Shown piece after piece: positions 1 through 9,138 of a stretch of DNA of 64,000 nt. The position numbers and the translations under genes were made by a program. The notes beneath the pieces were generated by a model. The model saw only the letters and a list, made by a program, of their open reading frames with translations, searched no databases and was not told the origin of the DNA. Positions within the stretch are counted from its first letter, which is position 1; each line of letters opens with the position of its first letter. The stretch covers positions 4,996,501 through 5,060,500 of the forward strand of contig JADJPE010000005.1 in NCBI GenBank assembly GCA_016713425.1. The letters are read 5' to 3'. Source of the DNA: Deltaproteobacteria bacterium. Its GTDB lineage: Bacteria; Myxococcota; Kuafuiibacteriia; Kuafuiibacteriales; Kuafuiibacteriaceae.

Positions 1-75
1 GGTCGAACGGAACGTGAGGTTCACCGCTTGTTGAATGGTTTTGCTGTCGTCTGCGACTAGAATCGTTTTGACCAT
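1..75 (-). CDS. Response regulator receiver domain, N-terminus only (runs off window)
   Basis: Only the first 25 codons are present, reading leftwards from an ATG at 75. They begin MVKTILVADDSKTIQQAV, the usual first strand of a CheY-like receiver: the hydrophobic strand followed by the acidic pair that binds Mg2+ next to the phospho-acceptor Asp. The phospho-acceptor itself, the switch residues and any output domain lie outside the window, so the output function is unknown. No clear Shine-Dalgarno sequence precedes the ATG. An A+T-rich stretch at about 99-110 could hold its promoter. The gene is divergent from the kinase gene that starts at 461. Confidence 0.8.
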   Translation of the reverse strand, partial: MVKTILVADDSKTIQQAVNLTFRST

Positions 76-460
76 GGTTTGCTCAAATGACCGAAATCCA
101 AAGATATATTAGGCCGATGACCTTTGAAGCGGGTACCACAGGCCTAACCGGTGCGCAAGGTTGGCCCCCGTCGGATCCCCCAGCGAACGTGTTCGGCCGT
201 GCGTGAGGGTCGACTCGGGTACGTGACGATGTGGGACGGAGGTTGTGCAATGTCGGAGCTCATCGGACATCGCGTACGACGCGGGGTGTCGACACCGCTG
301 GGCGAGGTGGCCCGCGTCGATGAACTCGTCCGACCACCCACGCCTGTTCGCGCCCAATGAACGATCGGTCGGTACCTGCGCGGACGCGGGCGGAACGGTT
401 GCGTCGACAGAGGTGAGCCAGCCATTCACTCTCCAATGAGACCGCTCCGACTGGGGGGCG
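76..460. other. Intergenic region between divergent genes; no gene seen
   Basis: This 385 bp gap separates the response regulator gene (leftward) from the kinase gene (rightward). The open frames across it have no recognisable product and overlap each other on both strands. It holds an A+T-rich patch near 99-110, a plausible promoter for the leftward gene, and a short inverted repeat TAGGCC (110-115) / GGCCTA (141-146). I see no tRNA, riboswitch or terminator. Confidence 0.5.
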
Positions 461-2200
461 GTGTCGATCACGATGGCAAACGCTCGATCCCCGGTTGCTT
501 TCGGACGCTATCTGATTACGCGGCGAATTGCGCGTGGTGGGATGGCCGAGATCTATCGGGCCCGAACCCGGCCGCCCATAGCCGAGGAGGCCGAGTGGGT
601 TGCGCTGAAGATGATGCGCTCGTCGCTCGAGCAAGAAGCGCTCCGAAGCCGCTTGTTCGAGCGAGAAGCACGCATCGCGAGCCTCATCCATCACGCGAAC
701 GTGGTCCCGGTCTTCGAATACGGGCACGAGCTTGGGCGAGCGTACCTGGCCATGGAGTATGTTCTGGGGCGTGACCTGTCGCATTTGCTTCTGGATCAAC
801 GAGACGAACTCGAACCTTTCCCGGTCGAGCTCGCGCTTTATATCGGTTTCTGTGCGGCGTCGGGCCTCGGGCATGCGCATCGGCTCACGGACGAGGCGGG
901 GCGTCCCCTCGGCATCGTTCATCGGGACGTGAGCCCGGGGAACATAATGGTTGGGTACGACGGAACCGTGAAGGTGCTTGACTTCGGGGTGGCTCGGATG
1001 AACGAGACGCATGGTACACGCACTCAGACGGGCACCCTGCGTGGCAAGTTTGCTTACATGTCGCCAGAGCAAACGCGGGGTGAACATCTCGACGCGCGAA
1101 GCGACGTCTTTTCGTTGGGGACCGTCCTCTACGAGCTACTGACGGGACACAACTGCTTTCGGGCCGAGAACCCGATCGCCACGCTTGATCGCGTCCAAAA
1201 CCTTAGACCTTTGCCTCCCAGCCAGGTGGGCGACCACATCTCGAAAGATGTCGATCGCCTTTTGGCAAGATGTCTTGCGAAAGAGCAAGGCAAGAGGTTT
1301 GCGGACTGCGAAGCGCTGAAGAACGCGCTGGGCGAGTTTCTCGCGGACATCCTGGACGAGGGTCGGGCGCGTCTGGTCGAGCATTTCGGCAACCGATTCG
1401 ACTGGGCTCGACACGAAGAGCAGGCGGAGCTCGAGCGCGAAGCCGAGGAAGTCGCGTTGCTCGAAGTCGTCGACTTTGTACAGGCGGGGAGCGATGGGCG
1501 TCTGGATGCGCCGCGCGTTGTCGTTCCGCAGGAAGAAGAGGCTTCTGAGGTCGAGATTGAGAAGCTGAACCATCGCACGATCGACGCGACGGACTTGGCG
1601 AGACCGGTCTTTGACGTCGAAGCCCCGCGTGCCGTTCCGAGTGCTCCGAAGACCGGAGACACGAAGCCCGCCGAGCTGTTCGACGGTGACATCGGCGCCG
1701 GGCGATCGGTGGATGCGTCATCGCTCCTCGATCAACGCATGCCGAGGCGGGAAACGCGTGCGGCGATGTCTATTCTCAGGGAACCTCGACGCCGCTCGGT
1801 CCCGCCTCCTTCGACCTCGATGCCGCCCCAGTTGCCCTCAACCTCGCCGGCGTTCGCCGTGGCGCTCGAGTTTGGCGAGACCTTGTCGACGGTGATGGTG
1901 CCGGTCCACGATGCGCGTCCAGACCGCGGTGCCTGGCGGGCACGGCACCCGGCGCTCACGGCTTTGGTGGTGCGTCATCCGATCGTGGCGACGATGCTTG
2001 GCGGTCTGGTGCTGACCTGCGCGGTGTTCGCGGTTTGGGGTCTGCTTGCTCGGCGCACATCAGCTCCGATCTCCACGCCTTCGAGCAAGTCTGTGCCCTC
2101 CGCGACGTCCAATCCCTCGCCCGAGCCTTCCGGGCGGACGCGGAGACTCGAGCCCATTCGGATCGCGGCCGATGAAGAGCCGAGAGCCGCAAGGCATTGA
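461..2200 (+). CDS. Serine/threonine protein kinase with C-terminal membrane segment
   Basis: Hanks-type kinase of 579 aa. The kinase domain spans about residues 15-295: a Gly-rich loop near 24-30 (IARGGMAEIY), a catalytic Lys near 50 (ALKMM), the catalytic loop HRDVSPGN near 153-160, DFG near 174 and an APE-like MSPEQ. An acidic, low-complexity linker of about 200 residues follows, then one membrane segment at about 505-530 and a short Ser/Pro/Arg-rich tail. This predicts an inner-membrane protein with a cytoplasmic kinase. HRDVSPxN is typical of myxobacterial kinases. GTG at 461 and ATG at 473 are both possible starts; the G-run at 455-459 fits the ATG slightly better. No PEGA domain is seen, unlike the other two kinases here. 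The substrate is unknown. Confidence 0.9.
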   Translation: MSITMANARSPVAFGRYLITRRIARGGMAEIYRARTRPPIAEEAEWVALKMMRSSLEQEALRSRLFEREARIASLIHHANVVPVFEYGHELGRAYLAMEYVLGRDLSHLLLDQRDELEPFPVELALYIGFCAASGLGHAHRLTDEAGRPLGIVHRDVSPGNIMVGYDGTVKVLDFGVARMNETHGTRTQTGTLRGKFAYMSPEQTRGEHLDARSDVFSLGTVLYELLTGHNCFRAENPIATLDRVQNLRPLPPSQVGDHISKDVDRLLARCLAKEQGKRFADCEALKNALGEFLADILDEGRARLVEHFGNRFDWARHEEQAELEREAEEVALLEVVDFVQAGSDGRLDAPRVVVPQEEEASEVEIEKLNHRTIDATDLARPVFDVEAPRAVPSAPKTGDTKPAELFDGDIGAGRSVDASSLLDQRMPRRETRAAMSILREPRRRSVPPPSTSMPPQLPSTSPAFAVALEFGETLSTVMVPVHDARPDRGAWRARHPALTALVVRHPIVATMLGGLVLTCAVFAVWGLLARRTSAPISTPSSKSVPSATSNPSPEPSGRTRRLEPIRIAADEEPRAARH

Positions 2201-2240
2201 GAGCCGCGTGGCGAGGCGACGATCCCGCGGGCGACGACGC

Positions 2241-2276
2241 GACGGACGCGAAGGTCGCGACGGATGCGAAGGTCGC
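2241..2276. repeat. Two tandem 18 bp units
   Basis: Two head-to-tail copies (2241-2258 and 2259-2276) of an 18 bp unit, GACGGAYGCGAAGGTCGC, differing at one base. They lie in the 88 bp between the kinase stop and the hisZ stop (convergent genes). A perfect 18 bp duplication of different sequence occurs upstream of leuS. Confidence 0.85.
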
Positions 2277-2288
2277 GACGATGCCCAT

Positions 2289-3719
2289 TCAGCCGACATC
2301 GGTCGCGACGTGAGGCTCATCGCCTGTCGGGTCGATGACGGGGATTTCTTCCAGGCCACTGCTCGTGGTCGACTTGCGGCAGATCGAAAGGAACCCGTTG
2401 ATGCGCGCGTACTGCTCTGCATCATCGGCGGCGACGACCGCGGTGCGTTCGCCCGTCGCGCGCCGGCGCGCTGTCTCTTCGACCATCTCTGGTCGCCGCA
2501 GATCTCGCTCGGCCATGACCACGCCGGACCGGGCGCGCGGCCATGCGCGGAGGACGCGCCCGGCGAGCGTGCCGATGTCGATGGCGAGCCCGACCGCGGG
2601 CTCGGGCGTCTGGAATTGCTCGAGCAGATGATCGTAGCGGCCGCCGACCATGACGGCGTCGGAGGCACCCTCGATGTATCCGTGGAAGAAGAAGCCGGTG
2701 TAGTAGCCGAGGTTTCGCTGCTCACCGAGGTCGAAGGTCAGACGGACGGTTGGGTGCTTGGCCTCGAGTAGATCGGCGAGACTGTCGAGCTCGTCGATCG
2801 CTTGGTGCACGAGTTTGGGGGCGGCGCGGAGCTCGCGACGAGCGCGGGTGAGGACCTCGCGCTGACCGTAAAGATCGATCAGGGGCACGAGCGCGGGCGC
2901 GACAGTCTGGAGCCAGACTGGATCTTTGACGGCGAGCGCTTCTCGGGCCTGCTTGGCCAACCGCTGGTTGTGGGGCGCGCCCCCATCGATGAGGGGATCG
3001 ACGATGCCGGCGTGACAAAGGTCGATCGTGGGCGCGTGCCCGAGCGCGCTGAGACTCGCGAGTCCGACGGAGAGGACTTCGAGATCTGCCCAGGGCTCGC
3101 TCGTTCCGATGAGCTCGATGCCCGCCTGAAAGAGCTCGCGGGTGAGAAGTCCGTGCCCGAGCGGGTCCGCGGCTCGAGCCACACGCCCCTCGTAGTAGAG
3201 CCGAAGCGGGCGAGGCCGCTCGACGAGATGGGCGGCTACGAGACGGGCGATCTGGGCGGTGAAGTCGGGCCGGAGGACGACCACATCGCCGGTCGCCGGA
3301 TCAACGAAGCGAAACACGCTCGGGCGCGCCGCCGCCCCGAGCCCGCGATCGAGCACGTCGTTGAGCTCGAACAGCGGGGTGATCACGCGGTCGTAACCAT
3401 AGAGCTCGAAGATGCGCGACGTCGTCTCGGCATGGTCGCGGAGCGCTTTGGCCTCCGGCGGAAGGTGATCGGCTACGCCGAACGGGAGGCGAACGGCGCT
3501 TCCCGAGCGGTCGGGCAGACCCGCTATGCCCGCGGACCCGGCCAGATTCGGTCGCGCAAGGGGTCCGGAGGCCGCGGGGCGCGCTGGACCCACGTGCGAG
3601 GTTGCAGCACCTGCGTTCGGGGATCCGGATACGGAGGCAGAGGCCGACACCGACGTTGACGCTGGGGTCTCTGCACGGCTTGGGTCGCGTGCGTTGCGGG
3701 GATCGTCCGGGGTTGTCAT
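2289..3719 (-). CDS. hisZ: ATP phosphoribosyltransferase regulatory subunit (HisZ)
   Basis: Class II histidyl-tRNA synthetase-like protein of 476 aa without the tRNA-binding domain. It has the HisZ/HisS core motifs: an R-L-P-F-G-V-x-D-x-L-P-P-E opening, motif 2-like LRPDFTAQIAR followed by LRLYYEGRVAR, RELFQAGIELIG, and a late LGYYTGFFFHGY with GGRYDHLLEQF. In species with a short-form HisG, HisZ forms the hetero-octameric enzyme of the first step of histidine synthesis and carries allosteric control. hisG is not in the window. I chose the ATG at 3719 (MTTPDD), giving a Ser/Ala/Pro-rich N-terminal extension of roughly 70 residues before the core. An in-frame start further up at 3836 is less likely. 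It is divergent from purA with 110 bp between; hisZ and purA are neighbours in many proteobacteria. Confidence 0.88.
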   Translation of the reverse strand: MTTPDDPRNARDPSRAETPASTSVSASASVSGSPNAGAATSHVGPARPAASGPLARPNLAGSAGIAGLPDRSGSAVRLPFGVADHLPPEAKALRDHAETTSRIFELYGYDRVITPLFELNDVLDRGLGAAARPSVFRFVDPATGDVVVLRPDFTAQIARLVAAHLVERPRPLRLYYEGRVARAADPLGHGLLTRELFQAGIELIGTSEPWADLEVLSVGLASLSALGHAPTIDLCHAGIVDPLIDGGAPHNQRLAKQAREALAVKDPVWLQTVAPALVPLIDLYGQREVLTRARRELRAAPKLVHQAIDELDSLADLLEAKHPTVRLTFDLGEQRNLGYYTGFFFHGYIEGASDAVMVGGRYDHLLEQFQTPEPAVGLAIDIGTLAGRVLRAWPRARSGVVMAERDLRRPEMVEETARRRATGERTAVVAADDAEQYARINGFLSICRKSTTSSGLEEIPVIDPTGDEPHVATDVG

Positions 3720-3829
3720 CGGGGTTTGGTGCGCGAGCGCAGTCGTTCGATAGCAAATTTCGCCCCCCGTGGCCAAGGAAGCAAAAGGCCCGCTGGCTCT
3801 TTCGGGGAGGGCATGATTGGACAGGAACC

Positions 3830-5131
3830 ATGGCAAACGTTGTCGTCGTCGGCGCCCAGTGGGGCGATGAGGGGAAGGGGAAGATCGTTGACCTCTATGG
3901 CCGCAGGGCAGACTGGGTGGTGCGGTACCAAGGGGGCAACAATGCGGGACATACGCTGGTCGTTGATGGTCAGACGACGGTGCTGCACCTCGTGCCGAGC
4001 GGTATTCTGCATCCGTCGACGCGATGTGCGATAGGCAACGGCGTCGTCATCGACCCGGGTATCCTGCTCGAAGAGCTCGCGCTCCTGCGCTCACGGGGGG
4101 TTGAGGCGGATGGTCGGCTGTTCGTCTCGGCGGGGGCGCACCTCATCATGCCGTATCACCGGCGACTCGACCTGGCGCGCGAGGCGACGCGCGGGGTCGA
4201 TAAGATCGGGACGACGGGGCGCGGTATCGGGCCGGCCTACGAGGACAAGATCGCGCGCCGCGGGGTACGGGTGGCCGACCTTGCGGATGCGCCTCGACTC
4301 GAGGGGCTCGTGAGGAATCGGTTGATCGAGCTCAACGCGATCTTGGCCGCCAACAACGATCATGAGCCCTACAGTGAGTCCGAGATTCGAGGGATCCTGG
4401 ACCGCATGAAGGAATTCGGCGATGCGCTCCGGCCGTTCGTGGCGAACGTCGGCCAGCGCGTCGGCGACGCGATCGCGGGCGGTGAGTCGATCTTGTTCGA
4501 AGGTGCGCAAGGCGCATTGCTCGACATCGATCACGGGACGTATCCGTTCGTGACGTCGTCGAACACGGTCGCTTCGAACGCCGCGACCGGCGTGGGCGTC
4601 GGCCCCTCGGCGCTTCATCGTGTCGTGGGCATCATGAAGGCCTATACGACGCGTGTGGGATCGGGGCCGTTTCCGACCGAAGACACGGGTGAGCTTGGCG
4701 AACGTCTACGCAAGGTCGGCCGCGAGTTCGGGGCAACGACGGGGCGCCCGCGCCGGTGCGGTTGGCTCGACCTCGTGGCGATGCGATACGCCGTGCGCGT
4801 ATCGGGAATTCAGTCATTGGCGGTGACGAAACTCGACGTCCTGGCTGGTGTCGACCCGATTCAGGCCTGTGTCGCGTACAAGCTCGATGGCGAGCGCCTC
4901 ACGACGTTCCCCGATAATGTTCATGACTTGGCCCGTGTTGAACCTGTCTACACGTCGTTCCCTGGATTCGGTGAAATCGGCGCTGTGCGGCGGTTCGAAG
5001 AGCTGCCCGAGAACGCGCGCGCGTATCTCGAATGGATCGCAAAGTCGCTCGGGGTCGAGATCTCCCTGGTTTCGGTTGGTCCGGAGCGCGGCGCCGACAT
5101 TGAGCTAACCAATCCGTTCGAAGCGGCCTGA
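3830..5131 (+). CDS. purA: Adenylosuccinate synthetase
   Basis: Full-length PurA (433 aa). It joins IMP and aspartate using GTP to give adenylosuccinate, the first committed step to AMP. All family signatures are visible: the GTP-binding loop GDEGKGKIVD near the N-terminus, GGNNAGHT, GTTGRGIGPAYEDK, QGALLDIDHGTYPFVTSS, the signature TTGRPRRCGW and TKLDVL in the guanine pocket. The start is the ATG at 3830, preceded by AGGAA (3823-3827), which fixes it against longer in-frame options. Cytoplasmic homodimer. No overlap with leuS, which starts 161 bp downstream. Confidence 0.97.
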   Translation: MANVVVVGAQWGDEGKGKIVDLYGRRADWVVRYQGGNNAGHTLVVDGQTTVLHLVPSGILHPSTRCAIGNGVVIDPGILLEELALLRSRGVEADGRLFVSAGAHLIMPYHRRLDLAREATRGVDKIGTTGRGIGPAYEDKIARRGVRVADLADAPRLEGLVRNRLIELNAILAANNDHEPYSESEIRGILDRMKEFGDALRPFVANVGQRVGDAIAGGESILFEGAQGALLDIDHGTYPFVTSSNTVASNAATGVGVGPSALHRVVGIMKAYTTRVGSGPFPTEDTGELGERLRKVGREFGATTGRPRRCGWLDLVAMRYAVRVSGIQSLAVTKLDVLAGVDPIQACVAYKLDGERLTTFPDNVHDLARVEPVYTSFPGFGEIGAVRRFEELPENARAYLEWIAKSLGVEISLVSVGPERGADIELTNPFEAA

Positions 5132-5220
5132 TGCCAAACTCGAGCCGCCGCCTCGAGCCCCCGCCGCTCAAGTCAGCATGTACCGGCCGCGTACGCACCG
5201 CCGCCGCGACCCCGTCGGCA

Positions 5221-5256
5221 AGGACTCTGAAGCTTCGAAGGACTCTGAAGCTTCGA
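5221..5256. repeat. Perfect 18 bp tandem duplication upstream of leuS
   Basis: Two identical adjacent copies of an 18 bp unit, AGGACTCTGAAGCTTCGA (5221-5238 and 5239-5256). Each contains the palindrome GAAGCTTC. They end 36 bp before the leuS ATG, so they lie in its presumed 5' leader or promoter. Confidence 0.9.
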
Positions 5257-5292
5257 GTGGACGGAATGCGTCTTGTAGCGTAACCCAAGAGC

Positions 5293-7878
5293 ATGGCGTA
5301 CGATCCAAACACCATCGAGCCGAAGTGGCAGGCGTGGTGGGAAGCGCATCAGACCTTTGTCGCAACGGACGACTTCTCAAAGCCGAAGTTCTACGCGCTC
5401 TCGATGTTTCCTTATCCCTCAGGTAAGGGACTCCATGTCGGTCACCCCGCAAGCTACATTGCGCCCGACGTGATGAGCCGAAAGCGGCGCGCCCAAGGAT
5501 TCAACGTTCTTCATCCCATGGGCTATGACGCGTTCGGTCTGCCGGCGGAACAGAAGGCGATCGATGAGGGCGTGGCACCGCAGGTCTCGACGGCCGAAGC
5601 GATCGAAAACTTCCGTCGTCAGCTCAAGATGTGCGGCTTCTCGTATGATTGGACGCGGGAGATCTCGACCGCCGATCCGAAGTACTACAAGTGGACGCAG
5701 TGGATCTTCACCGAGCTTTATCGGTTGGGCCTCGCGTACGAGGCCGACTCGTTTGTGAATTGGTGCCCTGAGTTGGGTACGGTGCTTGCGAACGACGAGG
5801 TCATCGACGGAAAGTCGGAGAGAGGCGGGCATCCGGTCATCCGCCAAAGGATGCGCCAGTGGATGCTCCGACAGACCGTGTTCGCTCAAAAACTGCTCGA
5901 CGCCACCGATAGCCTCGATTGGCCCGACGCCAGCAAGACGGCGCAGCGTGAATACATCGGTCGCTCGAGGGGCGCCGAGATCGACTTCCCGGTCGTTAGT
6001 CAAACCGAAGTCGAAACCGAAGTCGAAACCGAAACCGAAACCGAAACCAAAACGGAGAACGAGGTCGACCCCGCTCGATCGATCACGGTATTTACGACAC
6101 GGCCCGATACGTTGTTCGGGGCGACGTATTTGGTGCTCGCGCCGGAGCATCCGCTCGTCGAGCGTCTCGCGATCCCCAGTCAGCGCGACGCGGTGGCCGC
6201 CTATCAGGCTCGCACCGCCAGGATGAGCGAGATCGATCGGCAAACGACGAAAGAGAAGACGGGCGTCGATACGGGCGCGCGGGCGAGGAACCCAGCAACC
6301 GGGGAAGAAATTCCGATCTGGATCGCCGACTACGTGATCTTCGGTTACGGGACGGGCGCCATCATGGCGGTGCCGGCCCACGATGAGCGCGACTTTGCGT
6401 TTGCCCAAGCCATGGCGCTTCCCATCGTCGAAGTTATTCGAGGCGGTGACGTGCGCGTTGAAGCGTACGCCGGTGAGGGCGAGATGGTGAACTCGGGCGT
6501 CTTCGACGGGACCCGGACCGAGGGGGGGCAGGCGGTCGATGCGGTGATTGCGTGGCTCGAGAAGGAAGGCAAAGGCCGAGGTGCCATCAACTTCAAGATG
6601 CGCGACTGGGTCTTTGCGCGACAGCGCTACTGGGGCGAGCCGATTCCTGTGTTGAAGAAGGACGGTGCGACCGTACGTGCGCTCACACGGGAAGAACTCC
6701 CGGTGGTCCTGCCCGAAATCTCAGACTATAAGCCAACGGGAACCGGGCAGTCTCCGCTTTCGACGGCGCGCGATTGGCTCGAGGTCGACGACCCGGTTAC
6801 CGGGGAACATCTTCAACGTGAGGTCGACACGATGCCGGGGTCGGCCGGCTCGAGCTGGTATTTCTTGCGGTACTGCGATCCTCACAACGAGGACATGTTC
6901 TGTGCGCGCGAGAAGTCTGACTACTGGATGCCGGTGGATCTTTACGTGGGCGGCCCTGAGCACTTGCGCGGGCATCTGATGTATTCGCGCATGTGGCAGC
7001 GCGTGCTGTTCGAGAACGGATACGTCCGCGATGCCGAACCCTTTCCGAAGCTTCGGCACCAGGGCATGATCCAGGCGTTTGCGTACTATGATGGCAAGCA
7101 AGTGGTGCCGTGGGATGCGGTCGAGGAACGAAGCGGCAAGTACTACCGGAAGGGAACGGATGTCGAGCTCGTGGCGCGGATCGAGAAGATGTCGAAGCGC
7201 AAGGGGAACGTTGTCAATCCCGACGAAGTGATCCGCGAATACGGGGCGGACGCGATGCGTGTCTACATCTGTTTCCTTGGCCCGCTCGACCAGGACAAGC
7301 CTTGGGACCCTCATGGCATCTCGGCGCAGCATGCTTTCCTGAAGCGAGTGTGGCGGCTCTATTTTGATGGGCCGGACGATGTGGTGCGGGTGACGGATGC
7401 AGCTCCATCGGTCGATGCGCAGAAGATTTTGCACAAGGCGATCAAGAAGGTGAGCGAGGATATCGAGAAGCTCGCCCTCAATACGGCCATTTCTGCGCTC
7501 CACGTCGCGACACGCGATCTGGCGCAGTTGGGCGCGACTTCGCGCGTCGTGCTCGAACCGCTGATTCAGCTCGTTGCCCCGTTTGCGCCCCATATCGCCG
7601 AAGAAGTCTGGGCGCGGGCGTTAGGACATGCGGATGGGTTGAGCTTTGCGCCTTGGCCGGTGCACGATGAAGACCTTGCGAAGGACGATACCATCAAGAT
7701 GGGCGTTCAAATTCTCGGAAAGACGCGAGGCGAGATTGAGATTACACCGGATGCCGACGAAACGACGGCGGTCGAGACGGCCAAAGCGAATCCCAATGTG
7801 GCGCGCTATCTCGAGGGCAAAGCGATCGTTCGAGTCGTCTACAAGGCGGGTCGGATCTTGAACTTCATCGTGAAGTGA
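5293..7878 (+). CDS. leuS: Leucyl-tRNA synthetase
   Basis: Class I LeuRS of 861 aa, the normal bacterial length. The HIGH motif appears as HVGH within PYPSGKGLHVGHP (about residues 49-52). The CP1 editing domain has TRPDTLFGATYLVLAPEHP and GTGAIMAVPAHDERD, whose Asp gates proofreading of mischarged tRNA. DWVFARQRYWGEPIP follows, and the KMSKS loop reads KMSKRKGN (about 632-638). An unusual acidic run of alternating Glu-Thr and Glu-Val (about 237-256) is encoded by 6 bp DNA repeats at 6006-6055, just before the editing core. It overlaps the convergent rlmN-like gene by 14 bp. The ATG at 5293 gives the canonical N-terminus. Confidence 0.97.
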   Translation: MAYDPNTIEPKWQAWWEAHQTFVATDDFSKPKFYALSMFPYPSGKGLHVGHPASYIAPDVMSRKRRAQGFNVLHPMGYDAFGLPAEQKAIDEGVAPQVSTAEAIENFRRQLKMCGFSYDWTREISTADPKYYKWTQWIFTELYRLGLAYEADSFVNWCPELGTVLANDEVIDGKSERGGHPVIRQRMRQWMLRQTVFAQKLLDATDSLDWPDASKTAQREYIGRSRGAEIDFPVVSQTEVETEVETETETETKTENEVDPARSITVFTTRPDTLFGATYLVLAPEHPLVERLAIPSQRDAVAAYQARTARMSEIDRQTTKEKTGVDTGARARNPATGEEIPIWIADYVIFGYGTGAIMAVPAHDERDFAFAQAMALPIVEVIRGGDVRVEAYAGEGEMVNSGVFDGTRTEGGQAVDAVIAWLEKEGKGRGAINFKMRDWVFARQRYWGEPIPVLKKDGATVRALTREELPVVLPEISDYKPTGTGQSPLSTARDWLEVDDPVTGEHLQREVDTMPGSAGSSWYFLRYCDPHNEDMFCAREKSDYWMPVDLYVGGPEHLRGHLMYSRMWQRVLFENGYVRDAEPFPKLRHQGMIQAFAYYDGKQVVPWDAVEERSGKYYRKGTDVELVARIEKMSKRKGNVVNPDEVIREYGADAMRVYICFLGPLDQDKPWDPHGISAQHAFLKRVWRLYFDGPDDVVRVTDAAPSVDAQKILHKAIKKVSEDIEKLALNTAISALHVATRDLAQLGATSRVVLEPLIQLVAPFAPHIAEEVWARALGHADGLSFAPWPVHDEDLAKDDTIKMGVQILGKTRGEIEITPDADETTAVETAKANPNVARYLEGKAIVRVVYKAGRILNFIVK

Positions 7879-9034
7879 GTGCGCTTCGGTCGCGGTCGCG
7901 GTCGCGTTCTGCGCGCTTGGTCCGGTCGAGGATAACGAGCTGACCGCAGGCCGCACCCTCGCCTGCGGTCGGGCTGGCGCCTCGGGCGTGTCGGACGGTG
8001 GCGACGTGACCCGCTGTTTGCAATGCCTGCCGAAAAGCGAGCACACGGCGATCGGTGCTGCTCCGAAAGGGCGCGCCCGGGATCGCGTTCCAAGGGAGCA
8101 GGTTGAAGCGTACCGGCGTTTCCCAAGCGCGGAAGAGGGCCAGCGTGTGCTCGATGTCTTCGTCCGTGTCGTTGACGCCGTCCATCAGCGTGAGCTCGAC
8201 GAAAAGCGAGATAGCCTTTTGCGCACAAACCTCCCTGAACATTTCGGCAAGGTCTTGCACGCGTGTCCCACGAGGCTGGGTCGGAACGAGCGTCCGACGG
8301 ATGTCGTCGCGCGCGCTGTGAAGCGACCAAGCAAGTTGCGCGCGCAACGCGGCGGCCTGCCGGATGCGCTCGAGGCTTGGTCCTACCGTCGACACGGTGA
8401 TGAAGCGGGCCCCGAAGCCGAAGCCGCGGCCTCCGGAGAGGACGTCGAGGGCACGGGTCACGGCACTGAGGTTATCGAGCGGCTCGCCCATCCCCATGAA
8501 GACGACGTTGCGGATCGTCGGGAGGTTGCGTGTGCGTGCGATCGAGATCGCGGCGAAAACCTGCGCGACGATCTCGTGGGCTTCGAGGTTTCGACGCAGA
8601 CCCATGGTGGCCGTGAGGCAGAAGGTGCATCCGCGGGCACATCCGACTTGGGTTGAAACACAGACGGTTGTCCGGTTTGGGCGAGGAATGAGAACCGTTT
8701 CGACCTTGTCGCCGGGTTCTTCTTCTCTTTCGCCTTCGTCCGTCCTTGATGCCGATCCTTCTGAGGCTTCCCTCTCTTCGTTGGCGCTCGTCCTCAGAAG
8801 CAGCTTGATGGTGCCATCCGGCGCTTTCGTCTGCCTTTCGAGTGCAGGCGGCGAGAAGCGGGTGTTGGCTCGTAGTCGGGCGCGAGCTCCGGGCATGAGG
8901 GCAGCGCTCGTCCGGGGGTCGTCCGCCTGCCTGAGGCAACGGAAGACATCGAGTGCGCGGCCGGGTCCGCCGAGAATCTGGGTGAGCTCTCGGAAGGGTA
9001 ACCCGAGCAGCGCAGGTCTGGTCGGCGAGGTCAT
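7865..9034 (-). CDS. Radical SAM methyltransferase of the RlmN/Cfr family
   Basis: The 389 aa protein has the radical SAM cluster motif C-x3-C-x2-C as CARGCTFC, preceded by VCVSTQVG, then FMGMGEPLDN and WSLHSARDDIRR. The C-terminal ACGQL carries the second catalytic Cys of the family. RlmN methylates C2 of A2503 in 23S rRNA (and tRNA A37); Cfr methylates C8. The sequence before ACGQL (GASPTAGEG) departs from the usual G-x-D-I-x-A, and an acidic insert precedes the radical SAM domain, so this may be a divergent paralogue and I give no symbol. ATG 9034 is preferred to an upstream TTG at 9070. The C-terminus ends in Arg-Asp repeats from a GGTCGC microsatellite and overlaps leuS by 14 bp, tail to tail. 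Confidence 0.88.
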   Translation of the reverse strand: MTSPTRPALLGLPFRELTQILGGPGRALDVFRCLRQADDPRTSAALMPGARARLRANTRFSPPALERQTKAPDGTIKLLLRTSANEEREASEGSASRTDEGEREEEPGDKVETVLIPRPNRTTVCVSTQVGCARGCTFCLTATMGLRRNLEAHEIVAQVFAAISIARTRNLPTIRNVVFMGMGEPLDNLSAVTRALDVLSGGRGFGFGARFITVSTVGPSLERIRQAAALRAQLAWSLHSARDDIRRTLVPTQPRGTRVQDLAEMFREVCAQKAISLFVELTLMDGVNDTDEDIEHTLALFRAWETPVRFNLLPWNAIPGAPFRSSTDRRVLAFRQALQTAGHVATVRHARGASPTAGEGAACGQLVILDRTKRAERDRDRDRSALTSR

Positions 9035-9138
9035 CGTCCGCAGGTTGCCGGGGCGATCGCGGCCCGGCAACGAACATTCAGGTGCCGATCGGAATTTGAG
9101 TGACGGGGTCGAGGCGTTTTGCTAGGACACTCCGTGAC

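Noticed and set aside
260..1087. Long reading frame opposite the first kinase gene
   Set aside because: It is the antisense shadow of a well-conserved kinase domain. Similar long antisense frames lie opposite most high-GC genes here (for example opposite leuS, ffh and the IS transposase).
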